From Lophium mytilinum (taxonomy: Eukaryota > Ascomycota > Dothideomycetes > Mytilinidiales > Mytilinidiaceae): 64,000 nt of DNA. Made by a program: the position numbers and the translations under genes. This document shows positions 23,463 to 35,939 of the stretch, in pieces (position 1 is the stretch's first letter; each line of letters starts with the position of its first letter). Below the pieces are notes generated by a model. The model was not told the DNA's origin and searched no databases. It saw only the letters and a program-made list of their open reading frames with translations. Location: the NCBI GenBank assembly GCA_010093605.1, contig MU004181.1, positions 3,192,215-3,256,214 of the forward strand, read 5' to 3'.

Positions 23463-25523
23463 ATGTCCACAATGCACATCTACAGTCTCCTAACGCTGGT
23501 TCCTGTGTTGTCACTTGTGAATGCAGCTTGCTACCACCCTTCCCCCGCCTTCCCCCTCCCTGAACTCGATCCATCGGATCCTATCCTCCGCGCGGCCTTT
23601 ACACGAATAAACGCTGCTGCCTCCCTCCTGGTCGCCGCTCCAGAGTTTGATGGCCATTCATACTCCATCGAAGTAACCTCTTCGAAGCAATCGCTCTGGT
23701 CGGCACACCATACCGCTCGGGAGAAGAACAAAGATGGGCGTGGAGTTGATGAAGTGGACGGGGATACCTTGTATAGGATCGCGAGTATCACGAAGACGTT
23801 CACGGTCCTGGGGCTACTATACGAGGCCGCAGCAGGTAATTTGAGCCTTGATGATACTGTGGACATGTATCTGAGCGATCTGAGTGGTAAAAGAGGCGGT
23901 CAGATTCCTTGGAAGGACATCACGTTGAGAAGTCTAGCAAGCCAATTGAGCGGTATACCAAGAGAATGTAAGCCTATCTCGCATAATGCGAAACAGAATG
24001 CTCGAAATACTGCAAGCTGATCCACTTCTCACTCAGTTGCTCAATCTGACCTTTTGAATTCTCTGAAGGATCCAGCATCATGGGGGCTTCCTCCCGTGGA
24101 TCGAAAAGGTCTTGTGAAATGCGACGAGTATGCCGATTATCATCCGTTCGTGAACCCCTCTCCCAACCCGTATCATGAGTGTTCTTGATATCGATAATCT
24201 GAGTTGCGTGAAAATTGGGTGTCAAACACGATCACAGTTGCCTGCAGGAAAACTGACGTCAGAAACATAACTTCTGTCCCAAAGCTCTTTTCAAAGCGGT
24301 GCTAATATTTACGCGCAATCCTACAGTCCCTGCGATGTCGAAGACCTAATTGATTCAATAACTTCCAAACCGCCACTATTCGCGCCCAACCAACGCTCCA
24401 CATATTCAAATGTCGCTTTCGAGCTCCTTGGGCTTGTGATTGCCAACACGTCGCAGAGCTCGTACATATCCTATATACAAGAAGCTATATTCAAACCCTT
24501 ATCCATGTCACGCAGCGCACTCACCAAACCGCCGGACAGTCATGGGATCATACCAAATGGATTCCAATTTTGGGATATAGACCTGGGAGTCCAGGCGCCT
24601 ACAGGAGCAATTTATTCATCGACTAGCGACCTCTCCAAGTTTCTCCGATATATCTTGAATCACTACAATGGCATTACGCATGCTACGAACTGGCTACAAC
24701 CCGCGAGCTGGGCGGAAGGTCTCCAGAGCTTTTATGGCATGCCTTGGGAGATCTTTAGGACTGATGAGATATTGGCTTCTAGGCGCCCTGTGACTTTTGC
24801 AACTAAAAGTGGTGGTGTAAGTTCTTGTTTCTGTTGCTTCCCTGCCATGGCGTCCTTTCTGCCTCTTCATTTTATATTTCTATCGTATCAGAGAGTTGAT
24901 TATTTCCTCAGCTACCAGGGTATTCCTCCCTTATCTTCTTGTTGCAGGAATACGACATCGGCATAACTATCCTTGATGCCGGGGGTCGCGCCCCATTACT
25001 CTTCAAGTTGCGCGACATCGTGACCGTTGAAGTGGTTCGAGCACTAGAAGAGGTTGCACTAAAGCAGCTAGAGCGCTACACGGGAGACTTTGTTGCAACG
25101 GAACCAACTCTCAACTCTTCCCTCACGCTGAGTGTGGATCAGCATGGTCTCACTGTTACACACTTCGTCTCTAACGGCACGGACATGCTGGATTCTGTAG
25201 TTCCAAAATTTCCAGGAATCGAAGGCCCTTGGAGGGCACAACTCACACCCACGCTGCTTTTCAGGGACGAGGCGAAACAAGAGGGGGAGTTATGGAGGCT
25301 CCAGGTGGTGCCGGAGAAGACGGAGGGCGGGTCTATCTGGGACAATTTTTGCGTTACCGATATTGACTCGCTCACGTATGGCGGCCTGCCATTACAGGAG
25401 TTTGTGTTCTGGGAAGATGATGAAGGGGTAGTCGAAGGCTTAGACTTGTCTGCTTTTAGGCTTAAGATGAGGCGGCAGGTTGACAGCACGGGTCAAGAAG
25501 ATGCGCAGGCGGAACTGAGATAA
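23463..25523 (+). CDS. Secreted beta-lactamase-like serine hydrolase
   Basis: Member of the class C beta-lactamase/penicillin-binding-protein-like hydrolase family, common in filamentous fungi and often of unknown substrate (esterase, transesterase or peptidase). Residues 1-21 form a signal peptide (HIYSLLTLVPVLSLVNA). The nucleophile motif SxxK is S108-I-T-K111 in YRIASITKTFTVLGLLYEAA. The second motif YxN is YSNVAFELLGLVIANTS. A C-terminal beta domain (about the last 200 residues, LERYTGDFVATEP onward) matches the extra domain of the fungal ARB_00930-type proteins. Exons are 23463-23967, 24037-about 24145 (or 24178), 24327-24816 and 24912-25523. The second donor is uncertain: CC|GTTCGT or GA|GTGTTC both keep frame, giving about 571 or 582 residues. 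Confidence 0.85.
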
Positions 25524-25807
25524 GCCCTCGGTATAGACTTCAAAATCGATGGCAAAAGGAAGCAGGATTGTTCTGGGTCTAAATCAGTATTACATTTACG
25601 TGCTCTACTTCATATTGAGACATTATTGGGATATACCAGAATGAGAGTCACGTGCGACTGAATATATATGTGCCAAGCCTTGACTCGTTCTCCAGGGCCA
25701 GGATCACGGAGTGGCTCCGGCCTTAGCTCCCGCCGCGTCTTCAACATCAACCTTAGGAAGACGGCACTGGACCTGTCTCTCCCTAATATCGACTCTCTGA
25801 GCTAACG

Positions 25808-26267
25808 ATGCCACCCAAAAAGAAGGGTGAAAGCTCCGCAGGCGGCGGCAAGGGCAAAGCGAAGGATACCAGCACCGACAAAGCGAAGGAGAAGGGTGGA
25901 AGCAGCTCCGGGAAGCTCAAGCCAGCGACGAGCATCAACGTACGACACATCCTGTGTGAGAAGCACGGGAAGAAGGAAGAGGCGGCCACAAAATTAAGAG
26001 AAGGCGTCAAGTTTGATGAGGTTGCAAGAGAGTTCAGCGAGGACAAGGCGCGTCAAGGTAAGGAAGAGGGAATCTGGTCCGGCTGCGATTCAAGATGCTA
26101 AAGTCTACGCAGGTGGCTCCCTTGGCTGGAAAACCCGCGGTAGCCTACTTGCAGACTTCGAGAAGGCCGCGTACGAGCTGGAGCCGAGCACTACGGCGAA
26201 TCCGAAATGGGCGGAAGTGAAGACGAGTGAGGGCTATCACATTATAATGGTGGAGGGTAGGAAATGA
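25808..26267 (+). CDS. PIN4: Parvulin-type peptidyl-prolyl isomerase (Pin4/Par14)
   Basis: Small parvulin that isomerises peptidyl-proline bonds. Exons 25808-26057 and 26113-26267 give 134 residues. Residues 1-40 form a flexible Lys/Gly/Ser-rich basic tail, as in human Par14 and fungal homologues, where it is linked to nucleic-acid binding and pre-ribosomes. The rotamase domain starts with [18 protein letters not shown] and has [10 protein letters not shown] and the closing [14 protein letters not shown] (conserved His of the active site). The phosphate-binding basic loop of Pin1 is absent, so specificity should be Par14-like rather than for phospho-Ser/Thr-Pro. The 55-nt intron interrupts the segment just before GGSLGW. 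A TCACGTG box lies about 154 bp upstream. Confidence 0.92.
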
Positions 26268-28126
26268 GCAGAGCAACAGCGTATAGCTGTGAATTAGACA
26301 GTCACATCCGTTGGGACATCTCGGAGCTCATGAGCATAAGGGAGCTCACAGGTCTGGATGCGACTGCTAGATCAGCCTGTGAGGGTCTTTATGAAGCTAA
26401 CGAATCAAGAATCATGCACGAGATCGATCAGGGCATCTTGGCCTGCTATTGCAAACTGCGTTGGAGCTGTTTGTACTATTCGATACGATTTAGCTTAATT
26501 CACATGGAGCGGTCCACAAGGTTAGCTTCTGCTCTCTACTATTTTACCAGGGAGAGTTTTCGCGCGAAACTGCACAAAGGTACGGCATGCACATGTCGGA
26601 GGTCGCCGTCTTATTCTACTCTACATCTCGGTTGAACACAGTGTCTCAGAAAGTCTATTGAATTAGATTCGGATCAGGACGGGAAGAGCGATATAAATCA
26701 GCGGATGAGCGCACCACCTCACGAGCCATAGATTACTTTAGCAACGGATTGCGCTTCAACGCCAGAAGGTTTCCGATGCCGATTGGTGTTGCCGACTAGA
26801 GGTAAAAGTCGCAGCCAAGCAGCCACACAGTGATGGCGCAACTAACCTGGTCGTGATGTACCAAATTAGTTCAATAGCAACTCGCGACGTTCGACTGATG
26901 CAGCTAACTACATCAAGGTCTACTCCGAGTCTAGAAAGTAGAGAGGGCGCGGTGCAGAGAGCAGATTGCGGCAATTGCTTTCGCTGCAGCCGCAAGCAAG
27001 GCTGATGATCTGAACGCTGATACGAGACAACGATGAAGAGACAGCCGGCAAGGAGGCGCTAGAAGAATTCTGGAAAAGCTTGGAAAATGACAAGAAGTGA
27101 GGGCAAGGCGATACGAGCGAGGTCGATGAGGTGGCTGCAGGCGTGCATGCTGATAGCTGTGGCCGCCGTTACCCCGCAAGATGGTGTCTTGGTGCATGTC
27201 AGAAAAGCCACGCTGACTGAACCCAAGATACGAACCATGGAACCACAGGAACGCAAGTCGCTTGTTATGGACTAACATTCGTAGTAAGAGCAGTCAGACT
27301 TGTAGGGGAACAGCGTGCTGGAGTCGTCCCAGCACCCGGTCTGCCACAAGAGACGAGCGAGGCACGCAGCAATAGAATTCCCGAGGCGACCCCGCGCACG
27401 CCCAGGCGAGGTGACACGACAGGAAAGCCAGGCCCGACGGTTATCGCAGAGATTGACACGGGATTGGAGAGCATGGTGGCATTGCTCGCGGTGGTGGCGC
27501 CTGGGGGCCGACTTGCTGGACGAATTGCAAAATGAAGAAGCTCGGGACGTCTTCGGGACGGGCTGCATCACGCGCATCTCAGTGACCTGGGCGGCGTCGA
27601 CAACTTCTGGGCGACACACGTTGGACCAATCGTCCATCGTCTTCAAAGCCGCGGCCTACATTGCCAGCGCTCTCCGCCCCTTTGTTTGCCCACAGCTGAC
27701 CTCACATGGCATATCAACCGAGTCCCCAGCTCGGGCCCCGGACTCCTCACGCTTCCCCGGACCGCCACACACCATGCCCGCCGTCCAGGGATCCTTTCAT
27801 CGATCTGCGGTGCTTTCCCAATGGAGCATTCACGCCGCGGTAGGACGGCCAGTGTCTGCCCAGCCGGTGTTTGGGGAGGGGTGCCCATGCACTCGTTGGT
27901 CAGGCCTACCAATTCTTTGTGCCCCACGACCAAGGGACCGTTGCTCGTGCACATCGCTGCCTCTCTTATATAAGTCCCATGTGCGCCGTAAACAGTGCTC
28001 TATCTCGCCTTATCTGCAACCCGCTGTGAACATTGCTCTGCAACACAAACCTTGCCCTTCTACCTTGGGTTCCCTGCCTTAGGTAGACCTCAATCTCAAG
28101 TTCCTCGAAGCTGAACACACCGCAAT
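26268..28126. other. 1.9-kb upstream region of the glucose-type transporter
   Basis: No supported gene. A 255-codon plus-strand frame at 27315-28082 lacks any domain and overlaps the transporter's probable leader. A TATA-like site is at 27967-27974. The long non-coding span suits a regulated transporter promoter. Confidence 0.45.
27967..27974 (+). promoter_or_regulatory. TATA box of the transporter gene
   Basis: TATATAAG lies 153-160 bp upstream of the transporter ATG, a position consistent with a core promoter and a leader of about 100 nt. Confidence 0.45.
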
Positions 28127-30044
28127 CATGCCAGGCGGAGCGGTTACTCTCGTTGGGGCCACCCGTGTCGATCGCGTAGAAGCCCCAGTGACGATCAAGG
28201 CGTACTTTATGTGCGGTACGTGATATTGACCCATTGGACTCAAGCTGTCCCTAATCTGGACAGCATTTGCGGCTTTCGGCGGTATCTTTTTCGGATATGA
28301 CTCTGGGTACATCAACGGGTATGCTATATTGGCTTTCAAGCATTGGCCGATCTCTGATTGTCTTCAGTGTTATGGCAATGAATTACTTCATCCGTGAGTT
28401 CCAAGGATTGCCTTACCCACCAGCAGGGGCCACAGAGGACGAAAAGAAGGTAAGACAGAACAACATCATTATATTTGATGAGAGTTGATCTAACATCTGC
28501 GTTTGAGTACTTCGTTCTCCCGTCCTGGAAAAAGAGTTTGATCACAAGTATTTTATCGGCCGGCACATTTTTCGGAGCGCTCATCGCCGGCGATCTGGCC
28601 GACTTCATTGGCCGTCGTCTGACCATCATCGGGGGCTGTGGGATCTTCATTGTTGGGGTCATCCTGCAAACTGCCTCCGCTTCTCTGGGTCTATTAGTTG
28701 CTGGTCGACTCATTGCAGGCTTCGGTGTTGGCTTCGTATCGGCGATTATCATTCTCTACATGTCCGAAATCGCTCCAAAGAAGGTCCGCGGTGCCATTGT
28801 GTCTGGCTATCAATTCTGCATTACAATTGGTATCCTGTTAGCGTCCTGTGTTGATTACGGGACGCAGAACCGCATGGGTTAGTACTCTGTCTTCACTGAC
28901 ATGTCTTCTTTTGAACCGAGCATGATAATAATGATGGTATTAGACTCTGGAAGCTACCGAATCCCTATCGCTATCCAGATGCTGTGGGCTATAATATTAG
29001 CGATCGGTCTCTTCTTTCTCCCCGACTCACCTCGATACTACGTGAAGCGGGGCAAGATAGATCTCGCTGCTTCAGTCCTTGCTCGAGTACGAGGCCAACC
29101 CGTTGACTCGGAGTTTATTCAGCAAGAACTGGCCGAGATTGTAGCTAATCACGAGTATGAGCTGCAAATCATTCCCCAAGGCAGCTACTTCAATAGCTGG
29201 AAACAATGCTTCACGGGTGGCTTATCCACACCCAGCAGCAACCTTCGCCGTACGATCCTAGGTGCGTCGCTCCAGATGATGCAGCAGTGGACCGGTATCA
29301 ATTTTATCTTCTACTTCGGAACGACATTCTTCAAGGACCTGGGCACTATATCGAATCCCTTCTTGATCAGCCTGATCACCACACTCGTCAACGTGTGCTC
29401 CACTCCCATCTCATTTTGGGCCATTGAGAGGGTCGGCCGTCGTCCTCTTCTCATCTGGGGTGCTGTTGGGATGTTTGTTTGTGAATTCATAGTCGCCATC
29501 ATTGGCGTCACAGATGGTGGCAACAAAGAGGCTATCAAGGCTATGATATCGTTCATTTGCATCTACATCTTCTTCTTCGCTACGACATGGGGTCCCGGCG
29601 CGTGGGTTGTCATCGGCGAGATCTTCCCTCTCCCCATTCGCTCTCGTGGTGTTGGAATTGCAACTGCCTCGAATTGGTTGTGGAACTGCGTAAGCCTATC
29701 CAATACCTTTTGGCATGTATAAAAAGCTAACACATAACTAGATCATCGCAGTCATCACTCCTTACATGGTTGGAACAGACCGCGGAAATCTGGGTGCTCG
29801 CGTATTTTTCATCTGGGGCTCTCTCTGCGTTCTTTGCTGGATTTACGCCTACCTTTTGATTCCCGAGACCAAGGGCCTCACTTTGGAACAAGTCGACAGA
29901 ATGATGGAAGAGACAACGCCACGGACATCGGCGAAATGGGTCCCAACGACCACGTTCGCTCAGGAAATGGGACTGACGGACAAGGGCACGCTCGATCCCG
30001 CTATTGTCGAGGATGTCGAGCGCAAGGGATCTGTTGGGGTCTAG
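28127..30044 (+). CDS. MFS sugar transporter, RCO-3/glucose type
   Basis: Twelve-helix major facilitator sugar porter of the plasma membrane. The start MPGGAVTLVGATRVDRVEAP followed by VTIKAYFMCAFAAFGGIFFG and YDSGYINGVMAMNYF resembles the Neurospora RCO-3 group of glucose transporters and sensors. Sugar-porter signatures are GRRLTIIGG after helix 2, GRLIAGFGVGFVSAIIILYM with SEIAPKKVRGAIVSGYQ, LQMMQQWTGINFIFYFGTTF, ERVGRRPLLIWGA, WGPGAWVVIGEIFPLPIRSR and the closing PETKGLTLEQVD. About five small introns interrupt the N-terminal half (after 28215, 28318 and near 28449 and 28878) and one is near the end (about 29691-29740). Length is about 540 residues. Whether it transports or senses cannot be judged; the C-terminal tail is short, which favours transport. 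Confidence 0.9.
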
Positions 30045-31208
30045 ACGGGAAATTGCTTCGTTGGCGAGAGTATGATCATAGCGCGTCTTGTTGAAGTACT
30101 TCAGATTGATGTGTTCTGTGAGCGTAACCACTACCAGTTTTGATATCACCATACATAATCAACGTCACGAGATTTTTTCATATTCCATACCTGCAAACCA
30201 TACGTTAGTCAATTCGCACAAAATCAACAGCGTCCCACTATCCTAAAAGACCTTCCTCAAACAGCATCCAGCTCCCAGCCACTTGGCTGCCGGTTGCGCC
30301 AATAAACACTCGCATATGCGACTGGAAAGACCTCACTTCCCTGCCCAGCTCATCACGCAACCCATCCCGTCTCATGCTCCACACTCATGTCCCCAAGAAC
30401 CAACCACGCCACTTACCCCAGATCCCCCTACCCGTCGCCCAGCCCAGCCCACAGCGCCAGCAGGGCATGCGCACCCGAGCTGCGGGCGAAGTGGCAAGGC
30501 GGGCGTGGATCATTGGCAGACGGCACGGACGGACTGGACGTCTGCGAGCTGGCCATGTGATGCTGCTGCGGGTGCTTTGTCTATCCACGAGACGGGAGAT
30601 CGGTTGGGCTGGTTGATTCTAGTCTGCGGTTCGAGGTTGCAATAAGTGTTGGGCGTGGCTTGCCAGTCCATGCGATGCAGTGTAATGCTGTCATGTGCTT
30701 TGCTTGAGGGGAGATACATTGAGGGGAGATACATTGAGGGGAGATACAGCTAATGAGTGTGGCGGATGAGAATGGTTGCAGAGGGGGTGGAGCGGTCGAG
30801 CAGTCGAATAGAATATGTGAGGCTTCTTGCTAGGTTGAGTTCTCACGATGTGCACAGGCGAACTTATCTGGAGCCAGATTTAACCGTTATATAAGTAGGT
30901 GAGATTCAATGGTCCTGGAGGCTTGAAGGTGTGTTGCCAGGTCTCAAGTCACGTGGATAAACTCAACTATTCACTATTCTATATTATGACAACAACCCAA
31001 TCTACCCTTCACACAACAACGTACGTGGATTCAACTCCGAGTTTTCTATCTGAATATCCGTACTCGTGCCATTGCCTGTACCGTTCCTATATCTAACTGG
31101 CCATCGTCTTACATATCACTTGTCCGTCTCTATCTCGCGGCGTTGCTAGGAGACTATAGAAATGGATTTCAATCGTTTCTTTCCCACCTGAGGCATATTT
31201 CACGCAAG
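30045..31208. other. Intergenic with 15-bp tandem repeat and TCACGTG box
   Basis: No gene supported. Contains a 15-bp tandem repeat (30704-30748) and a TCACGTG box at 30949-30955, upstream of the next gene. Confidence 0.5.
30704..30748. repeat. 15-bp tandem repeat, three exact copies
   Basis: Unit TTGAGGGGAGATACA, three contiguous identical copies in intergenic DNA. Confidence 0.95.
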
Positions 31209-32204
31209 ATGGCGACTACCAATTCAGATCGGCGACACCAACCGTGCTATCTCTTGCGCGACCACGGAATTCCTTGCGTAGTTTGGTTCGAGGATGCTAT
31301 CGGCTACTATGGCGTCCCAACAGTTGTGTTCGATCTATACGTCCTCGTATCAGACATCGAGGCAGCCGCACAGGTGCTTACACAAAATGGATGGACCCTC
31401 GTTCCTCAAGAGAAGGGCAAAATCGGAAATGCAAACGTAAAATGCGCACAGCGTCGTCTAGCACCACCATATGAAGATGTTCAAGAAGCAGAACTATCTG
31501 TCTCTTACCCACACATCTCTATGCCCCCACCACCATCTGAAGATAGTCACGAAGCAGAACTATCTGACCATCGCCCGCACACCTATATACCGCCACCACC
31601 AAGTACGAAACCTCCGGGACCGACGACTACCGTCCTTCTTCCAGCTGCAGACTGGAACTTCAACTTGGAAGGATACAGCCCAGAACATACAGAAACCCTG
31701 ATTACCGCCGTCATTCCTCCATTAGCAGGCTTAGTAGACGCTCTGATCGACAGTCTGTTGGACTGCTCCTCTAATAATGGTATGCTTCGAGATCATCTCG
31801 CCGTTCAAATCGCCTATCTTTATAGCTGGGCCCCTGCGCTGCAAGAGCGGGCGTTCGCAGACCACTTGATGTATGAGCATCGTCAGTATCATTTCGATGT
31901 CCTGTCTGGAATGAGCCATGTCACAGTACCTTTCATCTCTCATCAAGGAAAGGTTCGAGAAGCATTACGGAAAGGGACACATGAGCTTCGAGATTGCTCC
32001 GCTCGAGACAACAAAGACTTGTTCAGTGGAGAATGGGAGGCACGAGTGTTAGCCTCGATGCCTAATCCTTTCCCTGAAGAGCAAGAAGATGGGAAAGTAG
32101 AAGATGGGTGGGAAATTTATGACCATGCAGAGGAGAATGAAAGCATGGCGAGCGGTTACACCAAGCCTGGCGGCTTGAGGGGTATCAATAGGCAAGGATT
32201 TTAA
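31209..32204 (+). CDS. Uncharacterised fungal protein, possible nucleotidyltransferase fold
   Basis: Single-exon gene, 331 residues from the first ATG. The N-terminal part has RDHGIPCVVWFEDAIGYYGV and PTVVFDLYVLVSDIEAAAQV, resembling a widespread ascomycete family in which the DLxxLV strand recalls minimal nucleotidyltransferases; this is only a resemblance. A proline-rich middle contains a near-duplicate of about 24 residues (EDVQEAELSVSYPHISMPPP and EDSHEAELSDHRPHTYIPPP), so one exon segment seems to have doubled. The C-terminal half is helical and ends in acidic and Gly-rich sequence. No signal peptide or membrane segment. Function is unknown. A TCACGTG box lies about 254 bp upstream. Confidence 0.7.
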   Translation: MATTNSDRRHQPCYLLRDHGIPCVVWFEDAIGYYGVPTVVFDLYVLVSDIEAAAQVLTQNGWTLVPQEKGKIGNANVKCAQRRLAPPYEDVQEAELSVSYPHISMPPPPSEDSHEAELSDHRPHTYIPPPPSTKPPGPTTTVLLPAADWNFNLEGYSPEHTETLITAVIPPLAGLVDALIDSLLDCSSNNGMLRDHLAVQIAYLYSWAPALQERAFADHLMYEHRQYHFDVLSGMSHVTVPFISHQGKVREALRKGTHELRDCSARDNKDLFSGEWEARVLASMPNPFPEEQEDGKVEDGWEIYDHAEENESMASGYTKPGGLRGINRQGF

Positions 32205-32818
32205 GAGCTTTGATAGCCTGGAGACCGCCGTGCGGGATGACACAACGAGCACCATAAAATCGTCCGCGCGAAGCTGATAACGCCCACTTCTTGCGAGAGC
32301 CCTCCTCACTTTTTTTTGGATCATCCGAAGAATTTTGACTAATACTTTTGCATTACCGACACCTCAGGTTCACGTTCAGCAGGGCTAACTAGACCGTTCC
32401 CAACACAGCCAACAAGGCCAAGAGCTCGTGCAACTATTTACAATGAAGCAAAAAGAGACAAAGATACACTGTAAGCCGCGGATCAAGCCCAGGCTACAAT
32501 CAAAAGGATTTGCATCAGGACAAAAGGGGATATAGGTAGGATGCGAGGAGGACTGGCTCGCAGTAGGAAAACAAATGAACCCAGCGCTTCCGCCTCTACA
32601 TCGAGATAGACGGAATAAGAACAAACATTAGAGGTCGTGACAAACTGGCTGCATTAAGGAGATTTGGCAGTCGGAGGGGATAGGAGGATAGACCAGGCAA
32701 ACAAGGAACAGACAACACGGTTGACATTAGTGCGAAGTTCATGCACCTAGCTAAACCAATCAAAGCTTTTCGCTCTTAAGTTCGGAGACAGGAAGGGAAT
32801 AGGGTCGCGAGCATGTCG
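32205..32818. other. Intergenic, convergent 3' regions
   Basis: Between converging genes. Presumed 3' UTRs only; no repeat or gene seen. Confidence 0.5.
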
Positions 32819-34494
32819 TCAGACGTCTTCTGTAAACTTGGAACCCCTTGAGCCATCGTGTGAGGGATGACTCCGACCGAGAGTCCCTAGAGGCAGTGGT
32901 ACAGGCGAGTGTGGCGGGCTTGGTCCATCGCGAAATGGTGGGTCCTCGTCAGGATGATGAATGACGGGCGTTCGTGCAGGTGACGGCATCATTTTCTCCT
33001 CTGTAATACCACCCACCGCTGCAGCCCCGACAGGTACGCCCGGTCCGCCATAAAAGCCTTGGCTATCACGGTAGAAAGACGAGCCTGACAGAGTGGATCT
33101 ATCAAAGGGAACCGCGTCTGAAGTCATGCCTTCACTGAAAGCTGAGGGAAGTTTTCGTCCTGATATCTTCTGGAACCCTCGCTCTTGACCAGCGCCACCT
33201 GTTTCAGCCGTTCCCTTGGAGGATCCAGAAAAGCGGCTAAGGAAAGACGCTGCGGCGACAGGCATGAAGCTAATTTGTTGCGCCATAGGCTGGCCAGCTA
33301 GGGCGACGGGTCCAGTGTCCGTGGTGTCGTTCGTCGTGGATAGCTGAATTGCTCCTTGTCGCTTTCGCTTGTATTGACGCAATAGGAAAAGAGCAATTAC
33401 GAGCAGAATTGCAAGGCCAGCGAGGCTGCCAATAACGCCACCAACCACCTTGGGAGTCGAAACTGAATTGTTGTCGGAGCTGCCACCGTCCCCATTGCCT
33501 GCCGCTGCTGTAGGCGTACTGCTGGCAGTTCCTGTGCCACCAGGACCTACACCGCCACCGCCCCCGAAAGCTGACGTTGTAGCTGATGAAACTTGCTGCG
33601 ATGTGGAGCCTGTGGTCTGGGATGATTGGCTAGATGAGTCTTGAGAAGTAGATGTGAGTCGAGATGTGGATAAGATTGTACTATTCAAGTCGACGGAGAA
33701 ACTAGTACTGGACGAGGCGCTACCTGAGATATTGTGTTAGTGAATGCTCTTTAAAGCCAACAGAGATATTTACTTGAGTTTCCGCTAAAGCTGGAGAAAT
33801 CAGCAACAGACACAACTGTTGAAGAAGAAGTAGAAGAAGAATTAGTGGAGTTGGCGGAGTTTGAAGTGGATATGGTTCCGGGAAGTGAAGTTGTCGCTGG
33901 TGAGAAGGTTAATGGAGGAGACGAGAGGACAACCTGGGAGCCCTGAATTTGGACGGATACTGCCGATCCTGCGGTAGAAGTGAACGGATATGCCGGGACC
34001 GAGGGCAGAGACAGCGAGGGAAATGGGGGCACAGCAGGTACGGTGAGGTCGCTGGGAAAAGCCGGCACCGCGGGAACCGATGGAATTACAGCCACTGAAG
34101 ATAGCGATGGTACAGCCAGAGCCGAAGCAATGGATGCAGCTGAGGTTCCTGTCGAAGTTGGTGTCACTGTTTCTACGCCAACTGTATTGCCGTTTTGGTC
34201 TACGGTCGCGATAACGTTCACAATGACGGTAAGCTCTGAAGGCAGAGCGAGCTGTCGGCGTTGATGCATCCTCCGATGCATGTCGTGCATATCGCCAACC
34301 GCTCTGTGTCCCTTCATCTCGCGTGAAAGGAAGGATTCACGCTGATGTTCAATGGGCGGCTCTGAACCTTGCTTGGATAGTGGTATTTCCAACGCAGCGA
34401 CGTCGTTCACTTTCGGCAATTTGCCCGCGTCAAAGGCACGGCGGTAGGGCGCCTGTACTCTGGATAGTTTCTGTCGTTTTGAGGGATGTTCCAT
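32819..34494 (-). CDS. Ser/Thr-rich single-pass membrane protein
   Basis: Two exons (34494-33774 and 33723-32819) give about 541 residues. The first 100 residues are basic and charged. The next 250 are Ser/Thr/Pro/Val-rich with proline repeats of the type VPAVPxFPSDLTVP and polyserine, as in mucin-like or WSC/Mid2-type sensors. A Gly-rich stretch leads to one membrane helix (VVGGVIGSLAGLAILLVIAL) followed by the stop-transfer RQYKRKR and a cytosolic tail of about 170 residues with RDSQGFYGGPG and proline-rich segments. Such proteins often sense or anchor the cell wall. From this ATG there is no signal peptide. An upstream minus-strand frame at about 34740-34832 encodes a good hydrophobic leader (RRILLCLSLTLIASVAG) and may be a missed 5' exon. 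Confidence 0.75.
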
Positions 34495-35939
34495 CACACG
34501 ATTAAGGATGGCAGCGCAGCAGCGCCAGAGGAGGGGCCGACACTCGCTGGGAGGGCGTGGCGTTGGTTCGAGGCGTGCTCAGCAGCAGGAGGAACGATTA
34601 GGGAGCGTGGTGATTGATAATCGTATCGTATCAATGGCGTGAAAGGAGTGGACGGCTTCGATGAAGGCTTGAGGGGGTCCAGTCGATGGATTACAGCATG
34701 CGGAGCGCAATACGGAGGGCGTGAAACGAGTGGACGCCAGTAAGACTGGCCAGCGACGGAAGCTATCAATGTTAGAGATAGGCACAAGAGGATGCGCCGG
34801 CTGCACCACAGACACACACCTTGAGCAAGCAATTACGAGGGAGCGTGAGGAGCGTCGTGGGAACAGACGTCGTCGAGCATGTGTGCGCGGTGTGCAAACA
34901 GAGGTAGTGCGGCGGGCAAGAGCATAGGGGGTTCGCAGGCGTCCAGGCAGAGGGAGAGATCGCAGGCCGTCCTCAGACTCCTCTTGCGAGGGTGGCGTGG
35001 GTGATTGTCGACGACACAGCGGGCGCGGTGATGGTGAGGCTGCTCGGGGGAGGTGAGGTGGTGGAGCGACCTTAGATTCCACCTGAGGCCCACAGGGGGC
35101 GTCGGGGCTAACGACAGCCAATTTCGAGGAGGCCGGGGTGCCAGCCGTGACAGGAGCCAGAGGCCGCCCATGTCGTGCAAACAAACACGCCAACGCCTGT
35201 GTTGCGTCGCGCGGCCATGTGCGCGTCGGGGCATGCATCGCGGCATCGTCGTCGTCGAGGCGCCTGTATTGCAGTGTGCGGCGGCGGGTGCTGGCGAGGA
35301 ATGCCCTTCTCCACATGCTCTATCGTGTGCATTTCGCCCAGCAGTGCACCTGCATGAGACCCTCGAGCCGTTCAGGTGGCCCGCGCCACCAATTAGAGCG
35401 TCCAGGTGGAGCCGAGCTCGGACGTGGGTTTCCAGAAGTCTGCTATTTTTGGCCGTTGGAGCTATCACGGCTATCACCACATCAAGCTCGGCCCTGTTGG
35501 TGTTGTCCCGTCGTCTCACACATCCGCCTCGAATCGATCGATCAACGGCTGGCCGTCCTGATCTGGGACAGCTTGGCTCGTTCCCGCTTCAAACACTCGC
35601 AGAAATACCCGAAGTGGCAAGCCTGAGACCTCCCAAGCTCATCGTACTCGTCCACAGGAGCACTGAAGCCGATACCCAGCCTCCGTTGGGTGTCGACTGG
35701 CAGGCCGTCTAGGTTGACTCGAAGAGCTATTAATTTGTCACCAGTGCTACTTCACGAATCCGAACCACAGAAAATAGGGTCAGTAGCAGTGGTAGCACGC
35801 ATACACAAGCCAGGCGAACGCGTACTTTGGGAAACCACTTCTCATATATTCGTGAACATGTCGAAGACTTCAAAGCCTATCCGCCGCCGTTAGACCATCG
35901 AGATCCTCTACTCCCGGCATCTCTTCCCCCAGAGGCGAC
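34495..35939. other. GC-rich intergenic region with overlapping frames on both strands
   Basis: Long frames (up to 245 codons) overlap on opposite strands between about 34579 and 35712; none matches a known family and they cannot all be real. A possible leader exon for the membrane protein lies near 34740-34832. Otherwise I see nothing. Confidence 0.4.

Noticed and set aside
27315-28082. 255-codon frame upstream of the glucose-type transporter
   Set aside because: No domain, high Arg/Ser/Pro content typical of GC-rich non-coding DNA, and it overlaps the transporter's TATA box and leader.
35053-35712. 219-codon plus-strand frame overlapping long minus-strand frames
   Set aside because: Opposed frames of similar length and no family match indicate a composition effect.
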